Origin: Asparagopsis taxiformis
Lineage: Eukaryota; Rhodophyta; Florideophyceae; Bonnemaisoniales; Bonnemaisoniaceae
NCBI GenBank assembly: GCA_030407315.1
Contig: JALQPE010000430.1
Span: 1 to 64,000 of the forward strand
Length of the DNA: 64,000 bases
Direction of reading: 5' to 3'
The notes under the pieces were generated by a model. That model saw only the letters and a program-made list of their open reading frames with translations, ran no database searches and was not told where the DNA came from. How positions within the stretch are numbered: the first letter of the stretch is position 1; each line of letters begins with the position of its first letter. Made by a program: the position numbers and the translations under genes. Below are positions 24,116 to 34,792 of this stretch, in pieces.

Positions 24116-24407
24116 AGAGTAGTCCTATACCCATGGATCACAAGAAGACGTTGTTGGGCTCCTTTTCGAAGCCCATTCGTCTCTTGAATAAATTTAGCAC
24201 CCAAATCATATACGATTGCCGAGTTGACACCCCGTATGTCTCGTTGGTAGAAGTAGCAGGGGTTCCACCACTCAGCTGGCGGGAAGTAGTTCCTGATTAT
24301 ATGAGATATGGCTTAGCTCCCGCCAAAACCGATAGCTCTGGGCTCAGGTTCTCCAAATGTGGTTATACGAATGTGTTCTGACAATGCTAGAAGACGAATA
24401 TCTGCAT

Positions 24408-24586
24408 CCTGATTTGAATTAAAATTTGGGCTATTCTCAAAAACATGCACATGTGAACATGTTTTTGAGATGGGGATGTACCGTACGGCACAATCGACCG
24501 CCGAAATCGATGTTTTTTGCAATATTTTTTTGCCCGAAATTGTAGAATTTCTGGTCTGGCCAGCAATGCATCTGAGCTGGACATCC
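24408..24586 (+). repeat. Core repeat, left inverted partner of MTase-SET cassette (B)
   Basis: A forward core repeat upstream of the intact methyltransferase-SET gene, mirrored at 28375-28565. One palindrome base is changed relative to A (GATGTACCGTACGGCAC). Confidence 0.8.
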
Positions 24587-24936
24587 CCATGTCCAGTGGC
24601 CGTCCGGATGTCGCTCACCTGGTAAGCGTGATGCACCTGTGACAACCTATGTGACTGCAGTCACAGCCGCCATGGCGGCCGTGCAGTACAACACTCAAAG
24701 ACAGAGAATCACAATCTTTTTAAAATTTTTCTCTACCACGTATCCGTCACAACTTATTACCTACACCGGTTACGGGTTTCAAGACCTTTCCAGTGCTGTG
24801 TACCCGTATACTCTGTTCCGTTCGATATCAACCAGTGTTCCTCACGAAAGAGTGCAAACGTCACGAGATACGTCGTCAAATTTGACTGTCTCGCCGAGCG
24901 GTCGCCATCCTGTACCGAATTTCCACTCATTCCATT

Positions 24937-27900
24937 ATGACGAATAAGCGCAGGCGCAACAGCAATCCGATCGTTGACGACGCAACCGTGCCAATTCTGC
25001 GCGAACCCGCTAGCCCTTGGGAGGATTCTAGTGACATGGGTACACGTCGAAACGTAGGTCGCGCCGCCCGCGAAACTACTCTCGCTGGCAAAGACTTCCT
25101 CCGCCTCTTGCTGGATTTATTCGCCCACTCAAGTTTCGCAGACTTGACGGACAAGCCGGGAGGTTTCACATACGCGGACCTTGGCGCTTGGGTTGCGCAG
25201 GGCACGGAAGAACAATTTGCGGCGCTGCAAGGTCGACTCAGCATGGCCTTCAGCGGTCGTTCGAAGAATGCTGGAGTCGAGGCGGATGTTGCCGAAATCG
25301 TCATGGCAGAGATGAACGTTGAGCGAGCCAAGCAGATTGTTCGTCTGGCATTACCGATTGCCGAGTTTTCAAGACAGGATGAGCGTATCGGGCAATGGGT
25401 TGAGCACTGCATCCTTTCTGGGATCGTGCCGCAGACCTTCCTTATTGGATGTAACATGCTTCCTTCGCCACTACAGGCGCCGCAGCGCGGGGAACCAAGC
25501 GCCTTCGTTCTTGCTCCACCGGAAACGTTCGAGGTATTGATGTATTTCCAAGCGTTGTCTATCATCCGAAATCACAACAAGAACCTGCCGCGTCGCCGAA
25601 TAGGCGACGCGGCCGAAGAGGGGAACGAAGCCGCACGCGTCCCAGCCCATCGGAAAAGCACTAATCGAGCTTGTTACGTGGTTCAAGTTTTATACCATGC
25701 TTGGACCGATGTGGCCTTCGCCGCAAAGTTTTCCAGCTTCGAAGAGTTGATGGCGCCGTACATCATTTTCGACAGCAGTGAGCATTGGTTTGACGTGCTC
25801 GATGAAGGTCTATTCGCACCGATGGAGCAGAAGCTAGATCTCTACCACGACAAAGCTCCCCTATCTCATCCTGATGGATATGGTGGAAAAGTAGAGACAA
25901 GAACCAGTGCGCAGCACAGTGCATTTAGGGACCTTGTGAGGAAGTTCTTCGACCGGTTGCAGTTTCTTATCGTCAACCCGGACCTGTACACCTGGCCGGA
26001 GTCCGACCGCTGGGGGGCGCTGGAAATATACTTGTCAAGCGGAAATCCGGACAAGCTGCCAGCGTACTTTGACACCCTCGACGAAGACGTTATGGCTGTC
26101 CTCCGCCCGGCACCACAAGCCGCGGACGCAGAAAAGGTCCCCAAGCCGGTTGATGACACTCCCACTCGTCGCAACACAGGAGGGAGAGGTTTGGTTCCGT
26201 CGACAAGACACACAACCAGGCTTCAACTTGGACCTGGGAGGACCAGTCTTACTGCCCAAGGGCCGTCTCCCCCGTCACCGTCACCCCATGCGACAGAAGA
26301 GCAGGAAAGTGAAGGGCAGGCTCTCGCAAAGGACTTTCTTTCGAAAATGAGTCAGTATTGCCGGGTGTACGACGTCCCTTTCGAAGATTTGGTCAGTGCC
26401 GACGAGAGCCGAGAACACGTGCCCATCACGGGCAACGTTCAGCTCATTCTGACTGATCCGCCCTACAATGTTCGTCGTAAGAGGAACGATTCCAACTCTT
26501 CGTACGACAGGCTAACTGCAGAAGATATGCAGGCTAGCATCGAAGTGTTTGACGAGCTGTTGCGCCCCGGTGGCCACGGCATCGTGTTCTGCTCCGTTTT
26601 GCAGTTCTACGAATGGTTCCATTACTTGGAAACGTACAAAGGACCGCAGTCAGAAGGCCCAACCGATGCTGCTGCCAGTGATGACGGGTCGGATGAAGAA
26701 GAGGTTACGTCCATGAATTCGGACTCCGAAGCATCGCAGCACAGTGGCGAAGAAAGTGCGGATGAGGAGGAGGAGGAGGACGAGGAGGAGGAGGACGTCG
26801 TTCGGAATTCAGTTTTCTTCGTTGACGAGGTACCTCTGTTGTTTGTCCGACTACCTGGGCACCTCTATCAAATGCCGGGGCGGAAGAGGTACCAACGCAT
26901 GAACATGGCAGAGGTCGCTATCCACTTCTGGAAGCGAGGTGTTCCGTTCAAGACCGGAAGCGAGATGGTGGCCTATAGGAACCACGGATACATGGACGGC
27001 ACGTACCCGGCGTGGTGCAACGTCACCATCAATATGCCCGCCATCGATTCGAATGAGATGGTGTGGCGAACAAGGAGCACAACCGGTGCTACGGTCAGAG
27101 TTCGTGCAGAGCAGAAGAGCGTCGCTCTCATGATGGAGTTGATCAGCCAGCATTCACAGCCTGGTGATATTGTTGTCGATCCATTCTCTGGCACTTTCGC
27201 AACGGGAAAAGCAGCTATGAGCTTGCCTGAGCACCGTGTTTTCGTCGGCAGTGACATGGACAAATTGTGTGTGGCACGATCGCTTCCAAAGCTGTGTGCA
27301 GTCATGTCACGTGTAATTCTTTCAAACAACACTGACATGAGGGTCACGACAGAAGCGAAACAGAGTGCTGAGAAGTTCTTGGCGTCCCCCTCTGTCACGA
27401 TGCGTACACAGAGGGAACGCAGGATCATCGAACCCCCACCTGGCCTTCCCCTGTACCAGAGGTTCCCGAAATATATTCGGCAGTACCTCTGGCAGCTGTG
27501 CCCAGAGTCGATTGCGTCGCACGAGCACATGGAAAAACCGGTACATTATTGGCCACCTTCCCTGCGCCGCTGGTTGCAAACTGAAAACCCTCGCGTGATG
27601 CGGGCACACGATTGTGTTGCGAAAAAATTGAGCGTTCGACCATCGCTGATTAAGCATCCAAATGCAGGAAGAGGGCTCTTCGCTGAACAGACATTTAATG
27701 TTGGCGACGAAGTATGTGCATACTACGGAACTGTTGTGTACTCTGATATGAGCAAGGAGTCGATGAGGTTCGCGTACGGAGAGGGTCACATGGCGATAAC
27801 GAAGGAAACATTCTTGATGTATGCCATCAAGCTGTATGCAACAGCGGAGGACGACGAAAACATCGAGCATCCAATTTGGATTGTTCCGGCTCCGTTCTGT

Positions 27901-28140
27901 TCGGCGCAGTTCATCAACGACCCGCGGTATTTGCGAGGTGAGGACACTCCGGCGGAAGACACCAGGCGGATGGCCAACGTCGAGTTTGTCGAGAACTACA
28001 GCAGCGGTTCGACGGGGAAGAAGCTCAAGGCGAAGGACCTAGAAAATCCGAAGATCATTGTAGTACGTGCAATCCGCGATATCCGTCCAGGGCAGGAGCT
28101 CTACGTTCATTATGGGACAGCGTTTAGAGCATGGAATTAG
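24937..28140 (+). CDS. Beta-class DNA amino-methyltransferase fused to SET domain
   Basis: A 1067-residue open frame with no introns needed. Residues 1-480 are unrecognised, with a basic start and a Ser/Pro/Thr-rich linker near 400-460. A DNA methyltransferase follows: DPPYN (507-511) is catalytic motif IV, and DPFSGTFATG (748-757) is the AdoMet-binding motif I. Motif IV before motif I is the beta-class order, whose members make N6-methyladenine or N4-methylcytosine. Between them lies an acidic Asp/Glu/Ser run (about 580-640) in the target-recognition region. A SET domain fills about 895-1060: NAGRGLFA (909-916), FINDPRY (992-998) in the place of the usual NHSC-type motif, and ELYVHYG (1054-1060) with the C-terminal tyrosine. 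The protein could methylate both DNA and a protein such as a histone. Activity, target and site are inference. The gene lies between inverted core repeats and is divergent from the ParB-like gene. Confidence 0.85.
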   Translation: MTNKRRRNSNPIVDDATVPILREPASPWEDSSDMGTRRNVGRAARETTLAGKDFLRLLLDLFAHSSFADLTDKPGGFTYADLGAWVAQGTEEQFAALQGRLSMAFSGRSKNAGVEADVAEIVMAEMNVERAKQIVRLALPIAEFSRQDERIGQWVEHCILSGIVPQTFLIGCNMLPSPLQAPQRGEPSAFVLAPPETFEVLMYFQALSIIRNHNKNLPRRRIGDAAEEGNEAARVPAHRKSTNRACYVVQVLYHAWTDVAFAAKFSSFEELMAPYIIFDSSEHWFDVLDEGLFAPMEQKLDLYHDKAPLSHPDGYGGKVETRTSAQHSAFRDLVRKFFDRLQFLIVNPDLYTWPESDRWGALEIYLSSGNPDKLPAYFDTLDEDVMAVLRPAPQAADAEKVPKPVDDTPTRRNTGGRGLVPSTRHTTRLQLGPGRTSLTAQGPSPPSPSPHATEEQESEGQALAKDFLSKMSQYCRVYDVPFEDLVSADESREHVPITGNVQLILTDPPYNVRRKRNDSNSSYDRLTAEDMQASIEVFDELLRPGGHGIVFCSVLQFYEWFHYLETYKGPQSEGPTDAAASDDGSDEEEVTSMNSDSEASQHSGEESADEEEEEDEEEEDVVRNSVFFVDEVPLLFVRLPGHLYQMPGRKRYQRMNMAEVAIHFWKRGVPFKTGSEMVAYRNHGYMDGTYPAWCNVTINMPAIDSNEMVWRTRSTTGATVRVRAEQKSVALMMELISQHSQPGDIVVDPFSGTFATGKAAMSLPEHRVFVGSDMDKLCVARSLPKLCAVMSRVILSNNTDMRVTTEAKQSAEKFLASPSVTMRTQRERRIIEPPPGLPLYQRFPKYIRQYLWQLCPESIASHEHMEKPVHYWPPSLRRWLQTENPRVMRAHDCVAKKLSVRPSLIKHPNAGRGLFAEQTFNVGDEVCAYYGTVVYSDMSKESMRFAYGEGHMAITKETFLMYAIKLYATAEDDENIEHPIWIVPAPFCSAQFINDPRYLRGEDTPAEDTRRMANVEFVENYSSGSTGKKLKAKDLENPKIIVVRAIRDIRPGQELYVHYGTAFRAWN

Positions 28141-28374
28141 GGTCACGAAAGATGTTTTCATTTCGACTACAAATAAAGCTACGTTCCAGAGTTGAAGTAT
28201 ATCATATAATGCAGCATGTCCAGCCACCATTAGTCCAGGGTGAAACCTATTGAGCAGTACTCGCCTGTCAAAAACCAATCGTTCACACTCTAGGTGCACT
28301 TCGTCCGAGCAGTGAACCTGACTGCTTGATTGCTGTTATGCGTGCAGATGCAAAATACACGACCAAGTTGAAAT

Positions 28375-28565
28375 GGACGCCCGGTGGATGTCCAGCTCAG
28401 TTGCATTGCTGTCCAGCCCAGAAATTCTACAATTCAGGGCAGAAAAAATATTGCAAAAAACATCGATTTCAGCGGTCGATTGTGCCGTACGGCACACCCC
28501 CATCTCAAAAACATGTTCACATGTGCATGTTTTTGAGAATAGCCCAAATTTTAATTCAAATCAGG
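28375..28565 (-). repeat. Core repeat, right inverted partner of MTase-SET cassette (B)
   Basis: A reverse core repeat about 230 bp downstream of the methyltransferase-SET stop codon. With 24408-24586 it forms a near-identical inverted pair separated by 3.8 kb. Weaker inverted homology extends out to about 28615. Confidence 0.8.
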
Positions 28566-28798
28566 ACGTCTTCCGGACATAGGGGTGCTCGCGGCCTAGC
28601 TCGACAGCTGTAATTGTACCTCATTAAATACTGTTGATGACTGCCTACCGTATACAATCTGGGCTGTTGGCGTATTCTCCGGTACTTGACCTGACCTGAA
28701 CGTTCATCGCAGACCGTTGTGGTTACCGACACTATACAGCAATCTTTTTTGTATCTCGTGCAACTCAATCGTTCCATCGCTTCCGGGAAGGCTTCATT

Positions 28799-31083
28799 AT
28801 GCCGCCGCGTATTGCGAAGAAAGCTCCAAAGCCTCCGGGCCTCCAGAAAACCCGGTCAGCAGCTGCTGTATCGAGTGCCCGACAATCCCGTGCGAAGAAG
28901 CGGTCTGGGCCTACCGGCAGCATTGAACCGCGGTCCGGTAGTCGCAAGACGGACCGGCGCAGAACTGGGGATCCGCAGCGAGAAAGTGAGGAAGGAGGAA
29001 CGGCGCGGAGAGAGATGGGGCTTGACCGAGGCAAGCGTGCTCGCAGGGACAGTGAACATCATGATGATGACATGATAGTGGCTCAAAACATGTTGGAATT
29101 GCGGCAGAGTGCTATGGCAAAGGTAGTTCCTCCCGGGTTGGCAGATGCGGAGGTGCTGCAGACGGAGTCCCAGCCGGGGGTTCGCGAGACACTGGAGGCT
29201 GTGACCCCCACTGCGCCAACTATGCCGAGTACATCAGCCCCAGCAGGTAATGCAGTCAGGGACCCGAGGATAGCGGCAAGGGATGTTGTTTCTGAGCAAC
29301 GTTCACAGGATGCCAACTATCATCGGCGGTCAGGTGGTACTGAGGGGAGAGAGCAGCCGGAGTGCGGGCCTCGTCACAACAGACTGTCATTGGTGCCAAA
29401 TATGCGCGTAACGCCCCCGCGACGTCAGGCTATTGCCGATGGAGGACATCATATTCCCGATAGCGTGCGAGATGGGGGGACGGTGAGGGCAGAGAGGTTG
29501 CATCCGCCGGAATCCATCGATTTAATGGCGAGTCGCATCAATGCGCAGAAGAAGAAGATCGCGGAGCTGGAAAAAAAGTGTTTAGCCAGGACATAGCAAA
29601 CAAGGCGCTCACCACGGAGATAGTTGCGTTGGAGGCTAAGGTGAAGACTCTGCAGGCGGAAAATGCCAGCCTTACTGCAATTGCGAGAACAGGTAGAATC
29701 AGTGATCACGGTGGCGGTAAGTCGAAAATACAGAAAGCCATTCCTGTGAAATACCTTGGAGTTCTTAGGGCGGTTGAGGAAAACCTGACAAAGTGGTGCA
29801 AGAACGAGACTATGGAGCTGGACCCTATAGCGGAACAAACGCAGAGACGTTGGACTGGACGTACCATCGAGGTAGAGCCGGTAGAAGGGACACTTTGGAG
29901 CGAAAACGGTGTAGGATATATTGCTACCCCTCCGGGCTATATCATCAAGAATCTGCAGTGGTATACACCTTCGTACAGAGACGAGAGTGATCTGCTGAAT
30001 GACTTGGTGCGACACGTACTGCGTCAAAGTCCGTGGTGTGATGTGTTTTCCGATGAGGAGCAGCGTGTGTGCTGTCAAGAGGCTGTGGCGGGGAGCAAGG
30101 AATTGAAAGTGAAGGTGACGCAGAAACTGTCCGACGTGATGAGTGCACGGAAGCGTAATGCGAGGGACAGATTGTTCGGTTCGCTGGGGTACACGAAATT
30201 AATGTCTAGATGCACGATGCTGACGACGCGAGCTGAGATGGACGAGCGAGAGGATCAAAAGCGCGAAGCGTCTGAGAAGCTTTTGAAACGGGAAAGCAAC
30301 GGTGATTTGGATATGGGGAGGTGGCGAACGGCACCGTTCTCAGAGCTGCGATACAGCAAAGGCATGGTTCCTGACAGCTTCGAAATGGAAGTGAATGGTG
30401 ATGCATGGTTTAACAACCGAGTAGCTGTGAATGTGCTGGACATCTTCAGGGGTTATTCGATACGACCAGAACAAGTAATGGACATAGAGACGAGCATACT
30501 AACGCTGGCGCGCCTGGATGCTTGGCTAGTGACTACTGTGGAGTGTTTGGATGAACCGAAGGGGAAAGGAGGTGCACGGCAGAAGGAGTTTACAAGGCGG
30601 TACAGTCAATATGTGGGGGTAGCTTTTCAGCAATTAGTTGGTATGGTGGTGTACTGCATGTCTTGTCTCCAAGGCTCGCAAGCAAGGGAAGAAACGGACG
30701 TTGTCGAGAGCGAACAGCGGACTAGTGCACAGTCACGGCATGTGTTTGCAAGCCGTACTGTGACGAGAGAGGCTGTTGAAGTGTGGCAAAGCGGAGAGGG
30801 GTCTGGAATTGTTCATGTCGTTGATGATGTAAACCGCTGCTCATCACTTGTTCTAGTGTCCGAGGATTGGATTCAATCGCATATTACGTCAAACCTCGGT
30901 GCTGTAATGGATTGTGTGATTGCGCAAGGACTAATTGGCGCAGAACTTTTCGTCGTTGACCCATATGCTGGACACCTGAGTGCAAACCTGAATGTCGAAA
31001 TCAATGCCCCACAGTATGGGGGCATGGAGCGGCGCCATGCAGCCACTGCTGATAACGGTTTTGGCGTAATGGAGGATGGTTGA
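28799..31083 (+). CDS. Element coiled-coil protein, one frame change at A-run
   Basis: The first frame (28799-29596) begins MPPRIAKKAPKPPG and is basic, rich in Arg, Ser, Glu and Pro. A coiled coil starts near 29525 (RINAQKKKIAELEKK). At 29571-29577 a run of seven A residues puts the rest in the -1 frame, which then stays open to 31083. Copy A has eight A residues there and reads through, so either B lost one base or the heptamer A AAA AAG is a slippery site for -1 frameshifting. The C-terminal half has several Trp and Cys residues and looks globular; I recognise no family. It would total about 761 residues. It is convergent with the transposase gene (78 bp between the stop codons), is present in both copies, and is therefore probably an element gene. 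Confidence 0.65.
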
Positions 31084-31160
31084 AATTAGTGCAGTAAATG
31101 TGACGTTGACTAGAAGGCTTATCATGTAGTACATTATCAATAGAGTGCTGCGATTTAGAT

Positions 31161-34100
31161 TTATTCTTCTTCATTATCATCTGTGAACTGGTAATCAGTG
31201 TTGGTGTAGAAGCGGTTGAGATAGAAACGGTGGTCCGACCAGTGCATTTGTTTCGTAAATGGCTTGACTGGAAAGTTACTTCGTACGATGTGCACGGTGC
31301 CAGATATAGTAGATGCAGGAATGAGGTCAAACCAAGGACCACCTGCACTGTGGGATGCAGTGTCATTGCTGTCAACGGATCCGTTGTCCGGGTCCCATGT
31401 GGACCACTTTAAACAAATGCACCCAAGTGATTTTTCCACAGCGGTTTTTGGGGCAAAGCAGGTCATATACTGAACGAAAGCGAGTTCTACAGGTTGAAAC
31501 AGGTTTGGAGACTGCAGGCGTACCAGTGCCAGGACGCGCCCTACCCATATGGTTCTGTAGTCATCGGCAGTTCCGGAGATGACGACAAAGGAGTACTGCG
31601 ATCTCTTTGCGGGGCCGAATGATGAAGTTGCAAAGACGCGCTGCTGCTTGTGCCTCGACACGTTTGTGGGGCGAAGCATGCCACTGTGCGGGTCAAAGTC
31701 GTCGGCATCTGGGACGTACCCTCCCATGACGTAGGCGGACTTTACCACGGTGACGGAAATGTCCATGTCATGTATTGGAGGGCCTTCTGCCGTGGCGCGC
31801 AGTCTAGCGAGGGTGAGGAACGCTTGTGCAGCTGTGTCACCGAGTTGCTGGAATAGCGTTATGGTGCCAGACGGGAACGAGGAGTTGTGCAGAGGCAAAA
31901 GAGTGGCAGGATCGGGCTGTCCGTCGATATCTGCAACGAGGAGGGTTGCATCGGGCAGCAGGGAGGCAAAGTCGTGCAGTGCAACGGTGAATCCGTCGCG
32001 AACGAGTACTGCACCGTCTGTGGGCGATATCATGCGTGCGTTTCCCAATGTGTTCGATGGGGTGTGACCAGTTGGAGTGGCCAAGGAGAATTCCATGTGG
32101 CGAATAGTCTCTTCCATGGCTGTGGAGCGCCTTCGAGAGGTTTTCCTATAACTCTGTTTGAACAGAAGATGCGAGTGTTCGTAGGGGCCTGCATCAATGT
32201 GTTCCAGGGCGCCATATCTCTGCAAGTCACCGGGAAGATGGTCTAGAAGATGGAACTTGAAAGTTTTGAGACCTGTGGTGTGGAATGGGCCGAGGGTGGA
32301 GAGCATTGATTGTTTGAAATAGGAAATGGAGTTCTGGAGGCTTTCTAGTTCGGCGGCAGTCCAGTGCTTGATGCGACCGCGTTTCATGACCCATGCGACG
32401 AGGTCAGAGTATTGCGTGCAGATGGAAGTGAGGGGGGCTGTATCTACTTCGTCACAGCATGTGTCAATGAATGCTGCGATGAAAGGGAACACCATGTCGA
32501 CATGGTGATAGTCTTTGGCTGCGAGCATGCCGCGTATGCCGTCCTCCGTGAAGAGGCCGTTCAAATTGGTGCCCTTCTCACCCTTGGAGAAGTCGACATG
32601 AAGACCGGTGATGTAGTAGTCGCGTTCGATAGCGGACAGAATGCTGTTTGAGCCGGCGAGGATGGATTTTTTCACCTTCTTGAAGGTGCGAGGTGTCCCG
32701 GAATGGGAGGCAGTGGTGGTGAGGTCTGGGGAGCTGAGGCGGTGGACAATGCACTGTTTGATGAGCTTTGAGATGCCGAGGTGGAGATTGTGCAGAGGCT
32801 CGAAGGAGAAAATGTTGTAGGGGTCTAGGGGACTGTTGGTGGGTAAAAGAGCGGTCGATTCGAGGACAGAGTGTTGTTCGAGGAGGGAGAGAGCTTCGAG
32901 CGGAGCAGTTGTATGCTCCTGAGCGCTCTCTTGGCGTGCAGAGCGTGTATCATCGAGGGAGCGGGGCTGGTGTGGCGCGGTGGATTCAAGTTGAGTGGCG
33001 GGGATGTAGCAGCGGTGGCAGGGATGTGTGGTGGTAGTGCTGTTGCGAGTGCATGACAGCTCTTTGGCCTCTGGAAAGTCGCAGCAATAATTGGCTAGGA
33101 TGGGAAAGCATTGGCGGGCAGTTGCAGTGGAGTCTGTGCAGGGGAACCCGGAAGAGAACGCGGTGGATAGGGACGAAAACACTTTTTCGAGTGCTTTATG
33201 AAGAATATCAATTTTGCGAGCGCGACTAGCAGAACTAGAGGTTGTCGGCATTTCATCACCGAACAAGGCGTTGGACGAAGGGTTAACAATGTACGGAAGA
33301 TACCCGACGATGGTGAGGCCGGTACGGATGCAGTGGCGACGGAGGGGGGCGGAGAAGTTGAGCAGTGTGACGTGTATGGGGTATGCGACGATTGCGGAGC
33401 TCTTGAGGCTTGTGCTGCTCTTGTCGGAGTACACTTGGAGGAGGCCGGCAAAGGAGGAAGGTGTGGGATCATTTTCCTCTGCCCATACGACCTGTGGATC
33501 TTCCGAGAGCTGCACGCGCTGTCTAGTAACCTGGTGCAGCGTTTTCGCGAATTCTGTGTGTAGGGGATGAGAAAATATTGCGGTGCCGTCTGGGGCGGTC
33601 TGTGGGGAGGGGTGGAAGAGAGTATTTTGGTCGTTAGCCAGTGCTAACTGCCTGCGGAGCATGTCGACTGGGTCGCGGAGGTACAGCTGTGCCGAGTACT
33701 TACCAGTTTTGTCTGGAATGATGTGGCTCTTGTAACCTTCGGTGCGGAAATGTGTTTCGACCATGGAAGCGGTAACGTGGCGACATTCTTCTACGGTGCG
33801 AACGGCGCTGTTGAACTTTTCTAGGGAGAATGCGGGGTCTTGTAGGATGGTGATGACTTCGCTCACGCGGCCAGCGCCGGCCTTGTACTCGAGGGTTGTG
33901 AGACTGGCGGCGAGGGATTGCACGAGGAGGTCTGCGCGGGAGGGGGTTGAGGTTGGTGGCAGTGGAGCGTCACAGGGTGAGTCGCTGGAGGAAGCACGAC
34001 CAGATTCTGGGTCTGGGGAGCTGGGTTGCGGGGAATCATGGTCGCCGTTTCGAGCAGGCTCATGGGTGACGGCAGGGACACGAGCGTTGTTGAAATGTTG

Positions 34101-34199
34101 GGGAGAGGGGTTGAAACGGTAGCGACACGTTCGCTCATGCAGCGCGAGCGCATAAGCATCTACGCAGTAGTAGAAGCACCCTTCATACTTGCATTCCAT
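31161..34199 (-). CDS. Plavaka/CACTA-like transposase with N-terminal zinc finger
   Basis: A 1012-residue open frame, complete in this copy. Residues 3-24 form a C2HC zinc-finger pattern (C-x4-C...HERTC). A Ser/Pro-rich linker follows. FEPLHNLHLG (466-475) matches the conserved block around a catalytic position in Plavaka and CACTA transposases, usually seen as a D/E-P-x-H-N-x-x-LG form. KFHLLDHLPGDLQRYG (648-663), followed by an E-x-H and K-x-x-YRKTSRR stretch, matches the C-terminal catalytic block of the same group. The last 250 residues are element-specific and end in an acidic tail. It would cut and rejoin element ends in the nucleus. Assignment to Plavaka, rather than the related KDZ group, is tentative. 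It starts about 600 bp from the 38-bp palindrome. Confidence 0.75.
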   Translation of the reverse strand: MECKYEGCFYYCVDAYALALHERTCRYRFNPSPQHFNNARVPAVTHEPARNGDHDSPQPSSPDPESGRASSSDSPCDAPLPPTSTPSRADLLVQSLAASLTTLEYKAGAGRVSEVITILQDPAFSLEKFNSAVRTVEECRHVTASMVETHFRTEGYKSHIIPDKTGKYSAQLYLRDPVDMLRRQLALANDQNTLFHPSPQTAPDGTAIFSHPLHTEFAKTLHQVTRQRVQLSEDPQVVWAEENDPTPSSFAGLLQVYSDKSSTSLKSSAIVAYPIHVTLLNFSAPLRRHCIRTGLTIVGYLPYIVNPSSNALFGDEMPTTSSSASRARKIDILHKALEKVFSSLSTAFSSGFPCTDSTATARQCFPILANYCCDFPEAKELSCTRNSTTTTHPCHRCYIPATQLESTAPHQPRSLDDTRSARQESAQEHTTAPLEALSLLEQHSVLESTALLPTNSPLDPYNIFSFEPLHNLHLGISKLIKQCIVHRLSSPDLTTTASHSGTPRTFKKVKKSILAGSNSILSAIERDYYITGLHVDFSKGEKGTNLNGLFTEDGIRGMLAAKDYHHVDMVFPFIAAFIDTCCDEVDTAPLTSICTQYSDLVAWVMKRGRIKHWTAAELESLQNSISYFKQSMLSTLGPFHTTGLKTFKFHLLDHLPGDLQRYGALEHIDAGPYEHSHLLFKQSYRKTSRRRSTAMEETIRHMEFSLATPTGHTPSNTLGNARMISPTDGAVLVRDGFTVALHDFASLLPDATLLVADIDGQPDPATLLPLHNSSFPSGTITLFQQLGDTAAQAFLTLARLRATAEGPPIHDMDISVTVVKSAYVMGGYVPDADDFDPHSGMLRPTNVSRHKQQRVFATSSFGPAKRSQYSFVVISGTADDYRTIWVGRVLALVRLQSPNLFQPVELAFVQYMTCFAPKTAVEKSLGCICLKWSTWDPDNGSVDSNDTASHSAGGPWFDLIPASTISGTVHIVRSNFPVKPFTKQMHWSDHRFYLNRFYTNTDYQFTDDNEEE

Positions 34200-34792
34200 G
34201 TCGAGTTTTGACGCAAAAGGGAGGATTGCGAGCTGAACAGGGGAGACTGTGCCGTCCAGATGCGACCAATTTTATTTTTGTGGTGCTTTCGAGACTTGGA
34301 ATGTAACGTGTTCGTAGTTTTGTGGGTAGTAGTTTTGTGCTCACTCCAGCTGACATCCCAACGGTGGAATTTAACCGAGAGTTCAATCATTTCCAACTGT
34401 TACATCACATTGCGTGCTGGCAACGTGTGCATGGAAGGACGAACGACTGCCTGGGATGAATTTTCAATTAATTCATTTGTAATAATAAACTTTTTTATTT
34501 CCGAACTTCGTGGAATCTGAATGTGCTTTACAGCGGATATGCCACGGATCATGTAAGGAAAGCAAATGGATTCTCATATATATGATTATATGTTTATATT
34601 CGTTGTTCTCGATCCGGATCTCATTGTTCGGGGATTCAGAGACCATGGCTTGGGCCATACTCAATCTCACTGCCGGCGATGATTTCGAGTATGCACAGCA
34701 AGACTTAAGCGGACGCTGAAAGCTGTCCGGTCGACGCCGCAGGCTCCACTCCCCCTCATCACCGACTGAGATTCTTTGACCGCCTTTGCTTT

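Noticed and set aside
24937..28140. Bacterial contamination because of the N6/N4-type methyltransferase
   Set aside because: The same frame carries a SET domain and an acidic insert, and the segment is embedded in eukaryotic transposons and tRNA genes.
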